This document shows positions 23,049 through 31,746 of a stretch of 33,023 nucleotides of DNA, one piece after another. The position numbers and the translations under genes are program-made. This DNA comes from JBAVEL01 sp049587715. Its GTDB lineage: Bacteria; Bacteroidota; Ignavibacteria; UBA10030; UBA6906. How positions within the stretch are numbered: position 1 is the first letter of the stretch; every line of letters begins with the position of its first letter. The notes under the pieces were generated by a model. It ran no database searches, was not told where the DNA came from, and saw only the letters and a program-made list of their open reading frames with translations. The stretch lies in contig JBAVEL010000156.1 in the NCBI GenBank assembly GCA_049587715.1, positions 1-33,023 of the forward strand. Reading direction: 5' to 3'.

Positions 23049-24311
23049 TCAATGAATTCTGGAGATATCCCCGGAGGGGGGAGGTCCTCCGGCGCCGGCC
23101 TCCGCCGGAACAGCGCGGACCCAGTCCCCGAACGTCTTCAGCTCCTCCATCCGGCATGACCAGACCAGCTGGTTGTCCCACACCGTGATATCCGGACACC
23201 CGTCGCACATGCTCAGGGCCCCGCCCGGCATGAAGTCGGCCGGCTGGATGATCATGACGGACTGCAGATGGAGGGGCCGGAACAGGAGCCCCGGGGAGGA
23301 TGCCACATCGTGCAGATAGGCCGAGGCGGCCGCACTGATGCCTCGATCCAGCGGGGAAAGCAGGAGCATGGACTTGGCCCGGGCCAGTACCTGGGGGTGG
23401 GTGTAGGCAAGGTAGGAGCCTTTCCGCAGGTGGTGGAGGGTCTGCGCCAGCTCCATGAACCGGGGACCTGTGTGGCCGTAGATCCGCTCCCGTGTCCCGA
23501 TGCGCATTGTCAGCAGCCACTTGAAGTGATCGGCCCGCTCGGTGCCGTTCAGATAGGCGCAGGGCTGGAAATCCGGGAACCTCTCCCGGATGGCTTCCAC
23601 GATGTCCGTGGAGAGGATCCCCGTCTGCCGGTCTTCCCGGATGGCATACGCGATCGGGGCCATGTCGATCTTCCGCCCTCCCACAAAGTAGTCGTACCCC
23701 TTCCGCACGGGAGCGGCCCGGTAGGCAATAAACACCAGAATGTGCACGATGTCAATGTGCTCCTGCCCCCAGGCCACGATCTCGGGCACTTCCTGCAGGG
23801 TCTCCTCGTACACCGTTGCGTTGAATGCGCACGAAACACCCCCGACTTCCGCGAGCATACGCGCGTAGCGGAGCCGGAGCTGGTTGAGCTCCGTCTCGGT
23901 CCCCTCCTTCATGTGCGGCCGCTGTTGACGGCTGTCGATGTGAAAGGTGAATCCGGCTACTCCGGCCGCCTTCAGGACCCGGAGCTTCTCCGGCGTCAGG
24001 GCGAGCCCGTTGGTGTTGATGATGGGCTTCAGCCCGTCCCCGGCAATCATGGCCACAATCCGCTCGATCTCGGGATGCAGCAGGGGGTCTCCCCCGGCGA
24101 TGGACACACCGTCCGTCTTGCGAAGCCGCCGGAACGTGTCCAGCTCCTTCCGGACCTCCTCCAGGGTTTTGTGTGAGTTGCTCTCGTTCTTCCTGTAGCA
24201 CCCGTCGCAGGCCAGATTGCACGCGCTGGTAGGCTCCAGCCAGCTGATGGCGTTATCCGGGAGCGTCCAGGGGAGGCGATAGAGGTCATTGTGATTCAGG
24301 ACTGCGGCCAT
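23049..24311 (-). CDS. Radical SAM protein of unknown substrate
   Basis: This is a 420-residue cytosolic protein from ATG 24311, with AAGGAG six bases upstream. The radical SAM site is C31-x3-C35-x2-C38 (SACNLACDGCYRKN), followed by the SAM-binding GGDPLLHPE at about 73-81, then INTNGLAL and FTFHIDSR. These features place it among elongated-SPASM-like or HpnH/MoaA-like enzymes. The C-terminal part has CDGCPD and SCRMEE near residues 368-395, which could add an auxiliary cluster ligand. SAM is cleaved to a 5'-deoxyadenosyl radical that modifies an unknown target. Its neighbours are a membrane glycosyltransferase and a peptidase, which hints at lipid or peptide modification but does not settle it. 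Confidence 0.88.
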   Translation of the reverse strand: MAAVLNHNDLYRLPWTLPDNAISWLEPTSACNLACDGCYRKNESNSHKTLEEVRKELDTFRRLRKTDGVSIAGGDPLLHPEIERIVAMIAGDGLKPIINTNGLALTPEKLRVLKAAGVAGFTFHIDSRQQRPHMKEGTETELNQLRLRYARMLAEVGGVSCAFNATVYEETLQEVPEIVAWGQEHIDIVHILVFIAYRAAPVRKGYDYFVGGRKIDMAPIAYAIREDRQTGILSTDIVEAIRERFPDFQPCAYLNGTERADHFKWLLTMRIGTRERIYGHTGPRFMELAQTLHHLRKGSYLAYTHPQVLARAKSMLLLSPLDRGISAAASAYLHDVASSPGLLFRPLHLQSVMIIQPADFMPGGALSMCDGCPDITVWDNQLVWSCRMEELKTFGDWVRAVPAEAGAGGPPPSGDISRIH

Positions 24312-24322
24312 GGTGTTCTCCT

Positions 24323-26578
24323 TCAGGTGTCAGCCGGAGCATCCGCGGGATCGGTCCGGACGTCATGCGGCGCGCCCGCCGTCAACGGGGCCGGAGTCCC
24401 TCCCCCGTTCGCCTCCAGGAGATGCTCCTTCACGTACTCCAGGAGCATGGCATACAGGTGCGCTCCCGTTTCTTCACCCGCAAAGGCGTGCGTGCTTCGC
24501 GGGTAGGCCATAAAGCGGAACTGCTTGCCGGCCCGCTGAAGGGCATCGGCCAGGAGCACGGAATCCCGGAAATGCACATTGTCATCGGCCATCCCGTGGA
24601 CGAGCAGAAGCCCCGCAGCAAGCCCCCCCGCATGGGTCATGGGGGAGCTCTCCCGGTATCCTTCGGGGTTCTCCGAAGGGAGGCCGAGATAGCGCTCGGT
24701 GTAGTGTGTGTCGTAGTTCCGCCAGTCCGTGACAGGCGCCAGCGCCATCCCGGCCCGGAACACGCCCGGCGCGCGGAAGAGCGCCGCCAGCGTCATGGTT
24801 CCCCCGTAGCTCTTCCCCCAGATCATGATGCGCGAGGAATCCACGCAGGACAGACTCCGGAAGTACTCCACCGCCGCCAGCTGATCCTCCAGCTCCACGC
24901 GCCCCAAGCTGCCCCGCACGCCCTCCTGAAAAGCCCTGCCCCGTCCCGGTGTGCCCCGGTTGTCCACCCCCGCCACCAGTATCCCCTGGGTCGCCGCCAT
25001 CCTGAGCCACAGGGTCCGCGCGCTTCCACCCGCCGAGCCCCACTGGTTCAGCACGATCTGCACCGTGGGTCCCCCGTAAACATACAGAAGGAGGGGATAC
25101 CGGCGGGCGGAATCAAACTCCGGGGGTCTGATAAGAAACGCGTTCAGGGCCGTCCCCCCCCCTCCCGGGACACGGAGGAACTCCATCCGGGGAAGCCCCG
25201 AGAGCCACACGGGAGGGTCCGCGTTGGGCTCCACCTCCGTGCGGGTCCCCTCCGGGATCGCAACAAGGTGGAGCGAGGGAGGGGAGTCGGCCGTTGAGTG
25301 GAGGTCGGCCGCCCACCGCGCACCCGGGGCAAGGATGCAGTCATGCCAGCCGGGCTCCACCGTCACCGGGCGGGGGTCCCCCCCCGCAAGGGGAGCCCAG
25401 CACAGACGCCTCTCCAGAGCCGAGGGGTCCCCGGCGCTGAAGTACACCCGGCCTGCCGTCTCGTCCACCCCCGCAAGTCCATGGACCTCCCACTCCCCCG
25501 CCGTGACCGGCCGGAGGCCGGCGCCGTCCGGGTCCGCGCAATAGATATGCCGGAACCCGGTTCGTTCGGAGGCCCAGAGAAATCTTCTCCCGTCCTCTAT
25601 CCACTGGAAGGAATCGTGAAGCGTCACCCACCGCGGGTCCGTCTCCGTCAGGAGGAGGGTGCGGTCCTTTCCCCCGGGGTCCATGCTCCAGAGCCGCAGC
25701 GTGTCCTGCCTCCTGTTCTGCACCTGCACCATGACCCGTTCCCCCGCGGGATGCCACGAGACCCGGGCGATGTAGGCGTCCTCCCCGGAGGCTGTCTCGA
25801 GCCAGGAGACCCCTCCGCCTCCCACACCGACAACTCCCACACGCACCTCCGCATTCGGAGAGCCCGCCCGAGGATACGGCTGAGGGACCACGGCCGTGCC
25901 CTCCTCGAGAAAACGCGGTATGCGGAATTCCTCCACACCCCGGTTGTCCACGCGCAGGAAGGCGATCCGGGTTCCGTCGGGAGACCACCAGTAGCCCGAG
26001 GTCCGCCCCATCTCCTCCTGGGCCACGAACTCGCTGATGCCGTTGGTGATGCCGGGCGCGGCGCCGGAGGTCAGGGTGCGGATGCCGGAGGTTCCTCTGT
26101 CCAGGACACGGATCTCCCCCCCGGCGACGAACGAGAGGTACCTCCCTCCGGGCGAGAGCCGCGGATCAAAGGCATCCGCCTGTGAGAGCAATCGGGCGAG
26201 GCGTCCCCCCGCCATTTCGTACAGCCAGACCCCTCCCCCCCAGGGGATGAGGAGACCGGTGCCCTCATCCGTCCAGGCGAATGAGGTGATGCCCTCCTCC
26301 GTGCGCCGCAGGCGCTCCCGGACCATCCGTTCCTCATCCGGAATCCTGCCTTCCGCACCCCCCAGGTCCGCAGGCCTCAGAAGACGCCGGGCGGGGCCTC
26401 CCGGCACGGGGTAGACCCAGAGCTCCATCTCCTCCCCGCCCGGGTCCGTCCGGAGATAGGCAAGGAGACTCCCGTCGGGGGAGAACTGCACCCCGGCAAT
26501 GCGCACGCCTTCCGGATGCGGTCTGGAGAAAATCCTTGAGACGCCGAGAGTCTCGTGTGCGGAGCCCACGCCGTTCAC
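24323..26578 (-). CDS. Dipeptidyl-peptidase IV-like S9 serine peptidase
   Basis: This is a 751-residue protein if started at GTG 26578. An in-frame ATG at 26698 would add 40 residues, but it lies within the predicted promoter and those codons lack GC bias. Residues 15-480 are a beta-propeller, with FSPDGSLLAYL and the double-glutamate loop EFVAQEEMGR (about 188) that holds the substrate amino end. The C-terminal alpha/beta hydrolase has YPLLLYVYGGPTVQ, the nucleophile motif GKSYGG (S about 590; GWSYGG is normal in the family), D about 663 in GMADDNVHF and H about 696 in STHAF. It should remove dipeptides from peptides. No signal peptide is seen, so it may be cytosolic. It is the first gene of its cluster. 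Confidence 0.9.
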   Translation of the reverse strand: MNGVGSAHETLGVSRIFSRPHPEGVRIAGVQFSPDGSLLAYLRTDPGGEEMELWVYPVPGGPARRLLRPADLGGAEGRIPDEERMVRERLRRTEEGITSFAWTDEGTGLLIPWGGGVWLYEMAGGRLARLLSQADAFDPRLSPGGRYLSFVAGGEIRVLDRGTSGIRTLTSGAAPGITNGISEFVAQEEMGRTSGYWWSPDGTRIAFLRVDNRGVEEFRIPRFLEEGTAVVPQPYPRAGSPNAEVRVGVVGVGGGGVSWLETASGEDAYIARVSWHPAGERVMVQVQNRRQDTLRLWSMDPGGKDRTLLLTETDPRWVTLHDSFQWIEDGRRFLWASERTGFRHIYCADPDGAGLRPVTAGEWEVHGLAGVDETAGRVYFSAGDPSALERRLCWAPLAGGDPRPVTVEPGWHDCILAPGARWAADLHSTADSPPSLHLVAIPEGTRTEVEPNADPPVWLSGLPRMEFLRVPGGGGTALNAFLIRPPEFDSARRYPLLLYVYGGPTVQIVLNQWGSAGGSARTLWLRMAATQGILVAGVDNRGTPGRGRAFQEGVRGSLGRVELEDQLAAVEYFRSLSCVDSSRIMIWGKSYGGTMTLAALFRAPGVFRAGMALAPVTDWRNYDTHYTERYLGLPSENPEGYRESSPMTHAGGLAAGLLLVHGMADDNVHFRDSVLLADALQRAGKQFRFMAYPRSTHAFAGEETGAHLYAMLLEYVKEHLLEANGGGTPAPLTAGAPHDVRTDPADAPADT

Positions 26579-26687
26579 CGGGGAGCAATGTGGCCGTGGC
26601 CGGAGGGAGCCGTCAAAGCCGGGACCGGATGCGTCATCGAATCTGTCGCCCGTGGAAGAGGGGGCCAAAAAAAGGCCGGAACGAACA

Positions 26688-26715
26688 AATATATTCATTG
26701 GAGGGCGGAATGCAA
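26688..26715 (-). promoter_or_regulatory. Probable promoter of the S9 peptidase cluster
   Basis: On the minus strand TTGCAT (26715-26710) is followed after 16 bp by TATATT (26693-26688), in a locally AT-rich patch. Transcription would begin near 26681. The leader then starts with a small GGCC-T7-GGCC palindrome (26664-26678), and no ribosome site is obvious. The placement argues against use of the ATG at 26698. Confidence 0.5.
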
Positions 26716-26731
26716 GCGCGGAGCCGCCTTC

Positions 26732-28306
26732 TCACACCCCGGATCCGGCCTTGTCCTCCGTTTGTCCGCCGGGGCCCCGCGCCTCATGCCGCAGCGACGA
26801 GGGGGGAAGGAAGAGGGCGGCCCCGAAACCGACGCACACAACGGCCAGCCCGACCAGGAACCCCCCCTGCACGGCCGACGAGAAGGCATTCACCACCAGT
26901 GCCTGTGCGGCCGCCGGCATGCCCGCCAGGTTCTCCGCCGCCAACAGCTCCTGCGGCTCCCAGGCACCCCCCCCGGGGGCGGAAGGAGCGCCCGCCAGAC
27001 CCCCCGCCGAGAGAAGGTCACCGATGCGCGAAGCCAGAAGATGGGAAACCACGGCACCCGTGATGCTCACGCCCAGTGCCCCGCCAATGCTCCGGGAGAG
27101 CATCTGGGTGGCTGTGGCCACGCCCACGTGCGCCGGATCCAGGCTGTGCTGCACGGCGAGGAGAAGAGGCGTCACCAAGAGACCCATTCCGAGCCCGACC
27201 GCTCCCATGCCGGGTAACAGACGTCCCGTGTCGAGGGTCTCCTCCCCCATCAGCATCACGCCGAATCCCGCCCCCATGACGGCCATCCCCAGCAGGATCA
27301 GGCGCCTCTCTCCCGCACGGTGGACCACCCGTCCCGAGAAGACGCTCCCTGAAGACCAGCAGAGGGAGAGAGCCGTAATCGCCTGACCGGCGCCGATGGA
27401 ACTGCCCCCTCCCGTCACCTGGGCGAGGAGCGGGGCAAAGGCGATGACCCCGAAGACCGCGCACCCGGCGATGGCGCCGATCAGGTTGGACAGCCAGAAG
27501 ACCCGCTTCCGGAAGAACTCAAGCTCCAGCACTGGGTTCTCGGCCCGGGCCTCCTGTTTCAGGAAGAACGCGAGTCCAGCGCCGAAACACGCAAGGGCGG
27601 CTGCTCCCATCCATGCCGATCCTCCTCCGCCCCTCCCCAGCCATTTGAAGGCCAGCAGCAGCGAGAGAACCGTAAGACACAACAGGCCGGCTCCGGCATA
27701 ATCCAGGGTCTGACCCCGCGCGCGGGGGGGCTCCGCATAGAAGGCACGCACCGTCAGCAGGGAAGCCACGCCCAGGGGCAGGTTCACGTAGAAGACCCAT
27801 TGCCAGGGGAGATGGAGAACAATGAAGCTCCCCGCAAGCGGCCCCAGAACGCTGGCCACGCCCCAGGTGGAAGAGAGAAGTCCGAGCACCCTCCCCCGCT
27901 CCTTCACCGGATACAGACCGGCAAGAATGGCGAACGGAACCGAAGCCAGCCCTCCTGCTCCGACACCCTGGATCCCTCTGAACACGATGAGATCGAGCAT
28001 GGCGCCTGAGGTGCCGCAGAGGGCCGATCCGAGCATGAACGTGGAGAGGGCCCCGAAGAAAACCCTCCTCCTCCCCAGGGCATCGGCCAGCTTTCCCCAG
28101 AGGGGCATCGTCACGGCCGCCAGGATCATATACACCGAGAAGACCCATCCGTACAGGGGAAGCCCCCCCAGCTCGGAGACGACGGTGGGCATGACCGTCG
28201 CAAGGATGGTCGTGTCGAGGGCCGACAGGAAGGAGGCGAGAGCCACTCCCACTGCGATGCGGGTTCGCGGGGGGGACGGAGCCTTCTCCCCGGGCCGGTT
28301 CTCCAC
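26732..28306 (-). CDS. MFS drug exporter, DHA2 (14-helix) family
   Basis: This is a 524-residue protein starting at GTG 28306, three bases after the nth stop. Fourteen helices are predicted. DHA2 signatures are present: FLSALDTTILATVMPTV in helix 1, GKLADALGRRRVF as motif A between helices 2 and 3, FRGIQGVGAGG as motif B, and GPLAGSFIVLHLPWQWVFYVNLPLG as motif C. These are proton-driven exporters of drugs and other small amphipathic compounds such as EmrB and QacA. The substrate cannot be deduced. It is the last gene of the maintenance operon and is followed by only about 30 bp before the next promoter region. Confidence 0.93.
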   Translation of the reverse strand: MENRPGEKAPSPPRTRIAVGVALASFLSALDTTILATVMPTVVSELGGLPLYGWVFSVYMILAAVTMPLWGKLADALGRRRVFFGALSTFMLGSALCGTSGAMLDLIVFRGIQGVGAGGLASVPFAILAGLYPVKERGRVLGLLSSTWGVASVLGPLAGSFIVLHLPWQWVFYVNLPLGVASLLTVRAFYAEPPRARGQTLDYAGAGLLCLTVLSLLLAFKWLGRGGGGSAWMGAAALACFGAGLAFFLKQEARAENPVLELEFFRKRVFWLSNLIGAIAGCAVFGVIAFAPLLAQVTGGGSSIGAGQAITALSLCWSSGSVFSGRVVHRAGERRLILLGMAVMGAGFGVMLMGEETLDTGRLLPGMGAVGLGMGLLVTPLLLAVQHSLDPAHVGVATATQMLSRSIGGALGVSITGAVVSHLLASRIGDLLSAGGLAGAPSAPGGGAWEPQELLAAENLAGMPAAAQALVVNAFSSAVQGGFLVGLAVVCVGFGAALFLPPSSLRHEARGPGGQTEDKAGSGV

Positions 28307-28309
28307 CCC

Positions 28310-29032
28310 TCAGGCCCCCGTCAGGCGGAAACCCCGGCTCGCGCCCTCCCCCGCCAAGGAGGCGGAGGGGCACACATCAGCCAGGGAACAGCGGTCGCAT
28401 GCGGGCCGCCGGGCCCCGCACGTCTTCCGCCCGTGCAGAATCAACACCGACGCAATCTCAATCCATGCCGCTGGTGGAAAAGCGGCCATCAGATCCTGTT
28501 CCGCCTTTTCCGGCGCAGTCGCATCCGTTAATCCCAGCCGCCGCGCCGTGCGCTGCACGTGCGTATCCACCACGATCCCCGAGACGATTCCCCATGCCTG
28601 TCCCAGCACCACGTTGGCCGTCTTGCGGCCCACACCCGGAAGGGCGGTAAGCTCCTCCATGGTGCGCGGAACCCTCCCTCCGTGCCTCTTCACAAGAGCC
28701 CGGCTCGCGCGCGCGATGTTCCGCGCCTTCATCCGGAAGAACCCGGTGGAGTGAATCAGCCGCTCCAGCTCCGGGAGGGCGGCGCGGGCGAAGTCTGCGG
28801 GACCCTCATAGCGCTCGAAGAGCGCCGGCGTCACCATGTTCACCCGTTGATCGGTGCATTGCGCGGAGAGGATGGTGGCCACCAGAAGCTGGAATGGATT
28901 CCCGTGACGGAGCGCCGTGGCAGCCCCCGGGAATTCCCTCCGGAGCCGCCGGAGGATGAGCCCCGCTCTTCGCCTGCGGCCCGCCTCATTCTCCGCCCCG
29001 GGGCGTCCGGCCCGGCCGGGCGGCCTCCTCAT
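28310..29032 (-). CDS. nth: Endonuclease III
   Basis: This 240-residue base-excision repair enzyme removes oxidised pyrimidines and cleaves at abasic sites. ATG 29032 overlaps the ferredoxin stop (ATGA). The helix-hairpin-helix motif LPGVGRKTANVVL carries the catalytic lysine, and VVDTHVQR carries the catalytic aspartate. The [4Fe-4S] loop has exact C-x6-C-x2-C-x5-C spacing (CGARRPACDRCSLADVC). The length is slightly above the 210-residue norm because of a basic N-terminal extension and a short C-terminal tail. Upstream of ATG 29032 the open frame is only a shadow of the ferredoxin gene. Confidence 0.96.
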   Translation of the reverse strand: MRRPPGRAGRPGAENEAGRRRRAGLILRRLRREFPGAATALRHGNPFQLLVATILSAQCTDQRVNMVTPALFERYEGPADFARAALPELERLIHSTGFFRMKARNIARASRALVKRHGGRVPRTMEELTALPGVGRKTANVVLGQAWGIVSGIVVDTHVQRTARRLGLTDATAPEKAEQDLMAAFPPAAWIEIASVLILHGRKTCGARRPACDRCSLADVCPSASLAGEGASRGFRLTGA

Positions 29033-29409
29033 GGGCACTCCGTCCCGGGCAGCCCGCCGAGGGCCCCGAACTCCATGGCGGAGGGGCGGAACCGCGCCGC
29101 CGGGGCAAGGAGTCGCTCTATCACCCGGCCCCCCACCACCGTCTGCTCCACGATCTCCGGCACATCCTCGGGAGTCACACCGGCGTACCAGATTCCTTCG
29201 GGATAGATCACCATGGCCACGCCGAAGTCGCAGGCATCCAGACAGCCTGCGTTGTTGGCGCGCACGGCTGCGCCCAGGTTCCGCTTGTTCAGCTCCGAGC
29301 GGAGGACGTCCCGCACCTCTTCGGCATATCGCGCCCGGCAGCATCCCCGCGGATCCCCCGGGTGCCTCTCATGGACGCATACAAATACATGCCGCTGAAA
29401 GGGTGGCAT
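29029..29409 (-). CDS. Thioredoxin-like [2Fe-2S] ferredoxin
   Basis: This is a 126-residue protein from ATG 29409, with GAAGGAG six bases upstream. Cysteines 11 (or the pair 23/24) and 56 and 60 (NNAGCLDACDFG) give the C-x12-C ... C-x3-C arrangement of thioredoxin-fold [2Fe-2S] ferredoxins. The block VIYPEGIWYAGVTPEDVPEIVE is a family hallmark. It transfers single electrons in the cytosol; the partner is not known. Translation is coupled to nth, itself an iron-sulphur enzyme, so a role in redox or cluster support for it is possible but speculative. Confidence 0.88.
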   Translation of the reverse strand: MPPFQRHVFVCVHERHPGDPRGCCRARYAEEVRDVLRSELNKRNLGAAVRANNAGCLDACDFGVAMVIYPEGIWYAGVTPEDVPEIVEQTVVGGRVIERLLAPAARFRPSAMEFGALGGLPGTECP

Positions 29410-29412
29410 GAT

Positions 29413-29883
29413 TCACTCCTTCATTCCGAACAGCACCATGAACATCTGGTAGAGTATCTCCTCCTCCCGCCGCATGAGGGATTCCATGCACAGTTCCACG
29501 GTATAGTGGCGGAGGTTCGGATGGGACCCTTCCCGGTCCCATTGCTTCGCCTCCAGGGACCGGAGAAGCGTGACAAGGGTCTTCCTCTGTTCCCGGAATG
29601 AGACAAAGTGGCTCTGGAAGTCACAAACAAGGTACCCGTCTCCGGATTCGTGCGGGGGCTCTCCCAGGGAGGGCTCCTTCTCCACCAGAATCCGGGCGAT
29701 GCGCTCGATATAGAAATCCTGGAGAATGGAGAGCCGGACCACGTATTCATGCAGCGACCAGCGCCCTTCGACGGTCCGCTCCCGCAGGAGCGCCGGCGAG
29801 AGTCCCTGCGTCAGCCCCTCCAGCTCGGCGGCATGGTCGCTCAGCCGCCCGATGATTCGTTCCCTGTTGAACTCATCCGCCAC
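29413..29883 (-). CDS. DinB/YfiT-like four-helix protein
   Basis: This is a 156-residue protein. GTG 29883 has GGAGGG five bases upstream and lies inside the last 11 bp of polX. The sequence is mainly helical, with LHEYVVRLSILQDFYIERI (about 44-62), a central FQSHFVSFREQRK and a C-terminal HYTVELCMESLMRREEEILYQM. This matches the DinB/DfrA four-helix-bundle superfamily, whose members often bind a metal through three histidines (here H45, H91 and H120 or H125 are candidates). Many act as thiol transferases or have no known role. It is co-transcribed with DNA-repair genes. The exact function is unknown. Confidence 0.72.
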   Translation of the reverse strand: MADEFNRERIIGRLSDHAAELEGLTQGLSPALLRERTVEGRWSLHEYVVRLSILQDFYIERIARILVEKEPSLGEPPHESGDGYLVCDFQSHFVSFREQRKTLVTLLRSLEAKQWDREGSHPNLRHYTVELCMESLMRREEEILYQMFMVLFGMKE

Positions 29884-31642
29884 GTGATCCCTCCGCGGCC
29901 CGGCGGAGCAGTCCCGCCGCGCCCTCCGCCCCCTGCGTATTCAGGATGTGCACCTTTTCGAGCCACCCCTTCCGTGCCACCCCCACGCCCAGCCGGACAT
30001 CCGCCAGGCCCGCCGTCGTGTGCGCGTCCGGGTTGATGGCCAGAAGGACCCCCTTTTCCCGCGCATACCCACACCAGCGCCAGTCCAGGTCCAGGCGCGT
30101 CGGGTGCGCGTTGATCTCGATCATCCGGCCGTACTCCGCGGCCGCGTCAATCACCGCCCGCACATCCACCGGGTACCCCTCCCGCTCGAGCAGCAACCGC
30201 CCCGTAGGATGGCCCAGCATGGTGACATGCTTCTGCCCGAGCGCCGTGATAATCCGCCGGGTCATGGCCGCCTCGCTCATACGGAAACCGCTGTGTACGG
30301 AGACCACCACAAAGTCCAGCCCGGCCCGAACGCGTTCAGGCCAGTCCAGAGAGCCGTCCGGCAGAATGTCGCATTCGGTCCCACGGAACACGCGAAAGCC
30401 CGGCATGGCGCGGTTCACCCGCTCGATTTCCCCCCCCTGCTCCCGCAGGCGCTCCTCGGAGAGGCCTCCCGCGTACGAGGCCGCCCGGCTGTGGTCCGCG
30501 ATTCCCAGGTATTCCCACCCCAGCGCACGGGCTGCCAGAGCCATCTCCTCCACGGAGTGGAGCCCATCGCTCCAGGTGGTATGGCAGTGGAACGTGCCCC
30601 GGATGTCGCTCCACTCCACCAGGCGGGGCAACCGATGATGCCGGGCCGCCTCCACCTCCCCCATATGCTCCCGGAGCTCGGGGGGGATGTAGTCCAGGCC
30701 CAGCACACGGTACAGGTCCGCCTCGCTCTCGCATACCGGGGGCCCCGCCTGTCTGCTCTTCCCCGAGGAGCCCGAGGCCCGCCGGAGCCCGTATTCGTTC
30801 AGGCTGAATCCGAGGGAACGGGCAAGAGACCACAGTTCGAGATTGTGCTCCTTGCTCCCGGTGAAGTAGTTGAGAGCGAAGGGATGCTCCTCCTCGCGCA
30901 CAAAGCGCACATCGCACTGGATGCCGCTGTGGAGGCGGCATCTCACCCGGGTGGTGCCCCCGGCCAGCACCGACGCCACCTCGGGATGCGAGAGGAGTTG
31001 CCGGACCAGGCGCGCCCTGTGGCGCCCTTCCACGCTTACCACCACATCGATATCCCCGACGGTTTCCCAGCTTCTGCGGAGACTCCCCGCAAGGTCCGCC
31101 CGGACCACCCCGGGCTGCTCCATGAGGAAGGCGTGCACCGACCCCGCCGTGGCGGCCGCCTCCGCGTAGAGGTACCGGTCCTTCCTCTTACGGAGAAGCC
31201 CGATTCCCTCCAGGATGTTCCGCTCCGTTTTCTCCCCGAAGCCCTTCAGCCGGGCCAGGCGGTGGGACAGGGCCGCCTCCTCCAGGTCCTCCAGGGTTCC
31301 GATACGAAGCTCCCGATGAAGAGCTGCGACCTTCCGCGGACCCAGGCCGGGGATCCGGAGCATCTCCAGGACTCCCGGAGGGAGAGCCGCCCGGAGCTCC
31401 TCGTGCTCCCGGGAGCGGCCCTCCAGCAGGAGCTCCGTGATCACCCGGGCAATACCTTCCCCCACCCCGGCCAGCTCCCTCAGGCGTCCCTCCCGTGCGA
31501 GCGTGCGCAGATCGGCTGTTATCCCTTCCACGGAGCGGGAGGCCCGGTGAAAGGCCCGTGCCTTGAAGGCAAGTGCCCCCTGGATCTCGAGGAGTGTTCC
31601 CATTTCCTCGAGCACGGCGGCAACGCTTTTCCTGTCGTGCAT
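29873..31642 (-). CDS. polX: DNA polymerase X with C-terminal PHP domain
   Basis: This is a 589-residue protein from ATG 31642. The N-terminal region (1-130) has helix-hairpin-helix motifs (LAGVGEGIAR, IPGLGPRKVAAL, LKGFGEKTERNI). The palm domain carries the nucleotidyltransferase site GSLRRSWETVGDIDVVV (about 186-202), with two catalytic aspartates and a third in QCDVRF. The PHP domain begins at HCHTTWSDG (about 350) and continues with IADHS, HPTGR, EINAHP and NPDAHT. These metal-binding motifs give 3'-5' exonuclease and AP-endonuclease activity in bacterial PolX. The enzyme fills short gaps in base-excision repair. The length equals that of Bacillus and Thermus PolX. Confidence 0.95.
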   Translation of the reverse strand: MHDRKSVAAVLEEMGTLLEIQGALAFKARAFHRASRSVEGITADLRTLAREGRLRELAGVGEGIARVITELLLEGRSREHEELRAALPPGVLEMLRIPGLGPRKVAALHRELRIGTLEDLEEAALSHRLARLKGFGEKTERNILEGIGLLRKRKDRYLYAEAAATAGSVHAFLMEQPGVVRADLAGSLRRSWETVGDIDVVVSVEGRHRARLVRQLLSHPEVASVLAGGTTRVRCRLHSGIQCDVRFVREEEHPFALNYFTGSKEHNLELWSLARSLGFSLNEYGLRRASGSSGKSRQAGPPVCESEADLYRVLGLDYIPPELREHMGEVEAARHHRLPRLVEWSDIRGTFHCHTTWSDGLHSVEEMALAARALGWEYLGIADHSRAASYAGGLSEERLREQGGEIERVNRAMPGFRVFRGTECDILPDGSLDWPERVRAGLDFVVVSVHSGFRMSEAAMTRRIITALGQKHVTMLGHPTGRLLLEREGYPVDVRAVIDAAAEYGRMIEINAHPTRLDLDWRWCGYAREKGVLLAINPDAHTTAGLADVRLGVGVARKGWLEKVHILNTQGAEGAAGLLRRAAEGSRGG

Positions 31643-31664
31643 CGCTCGGCGCGGGTCATAAGCA

Positions 31665-31707
31665 GGGGAAGAACACCGTCACCATACGAAAAAGGCCGGG
31701 GAAGAAC
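31665..31707. repeat. Two direct copies of a 10-bp element upstream of polX
   Basis: GGGGAAGAAC occurs at 31665-31674 and again at 31698-31707, that is 33 bp apart or about three helical turns. The gap between dus and polX is only 104 bp, and weak promoter-like hexamers lie between and around the copies (TTGTTC with TATGGT, minus strand). An operator or activator site is possible. Confidence 0.3.
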
Positions 31708-31746
31708 AAGACTGCATGCCTTCGTCCCGCGTGGGGTCCGCGCCCC

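Noticed and set aside
26664..26678. GGCC-A7-GGCC palindrome as a terminator after the MFS gene
   Set aside because: It lies downstream of the next promoter, the stem is only four base pairs and the A/T-run is in the loop, not after the stem.
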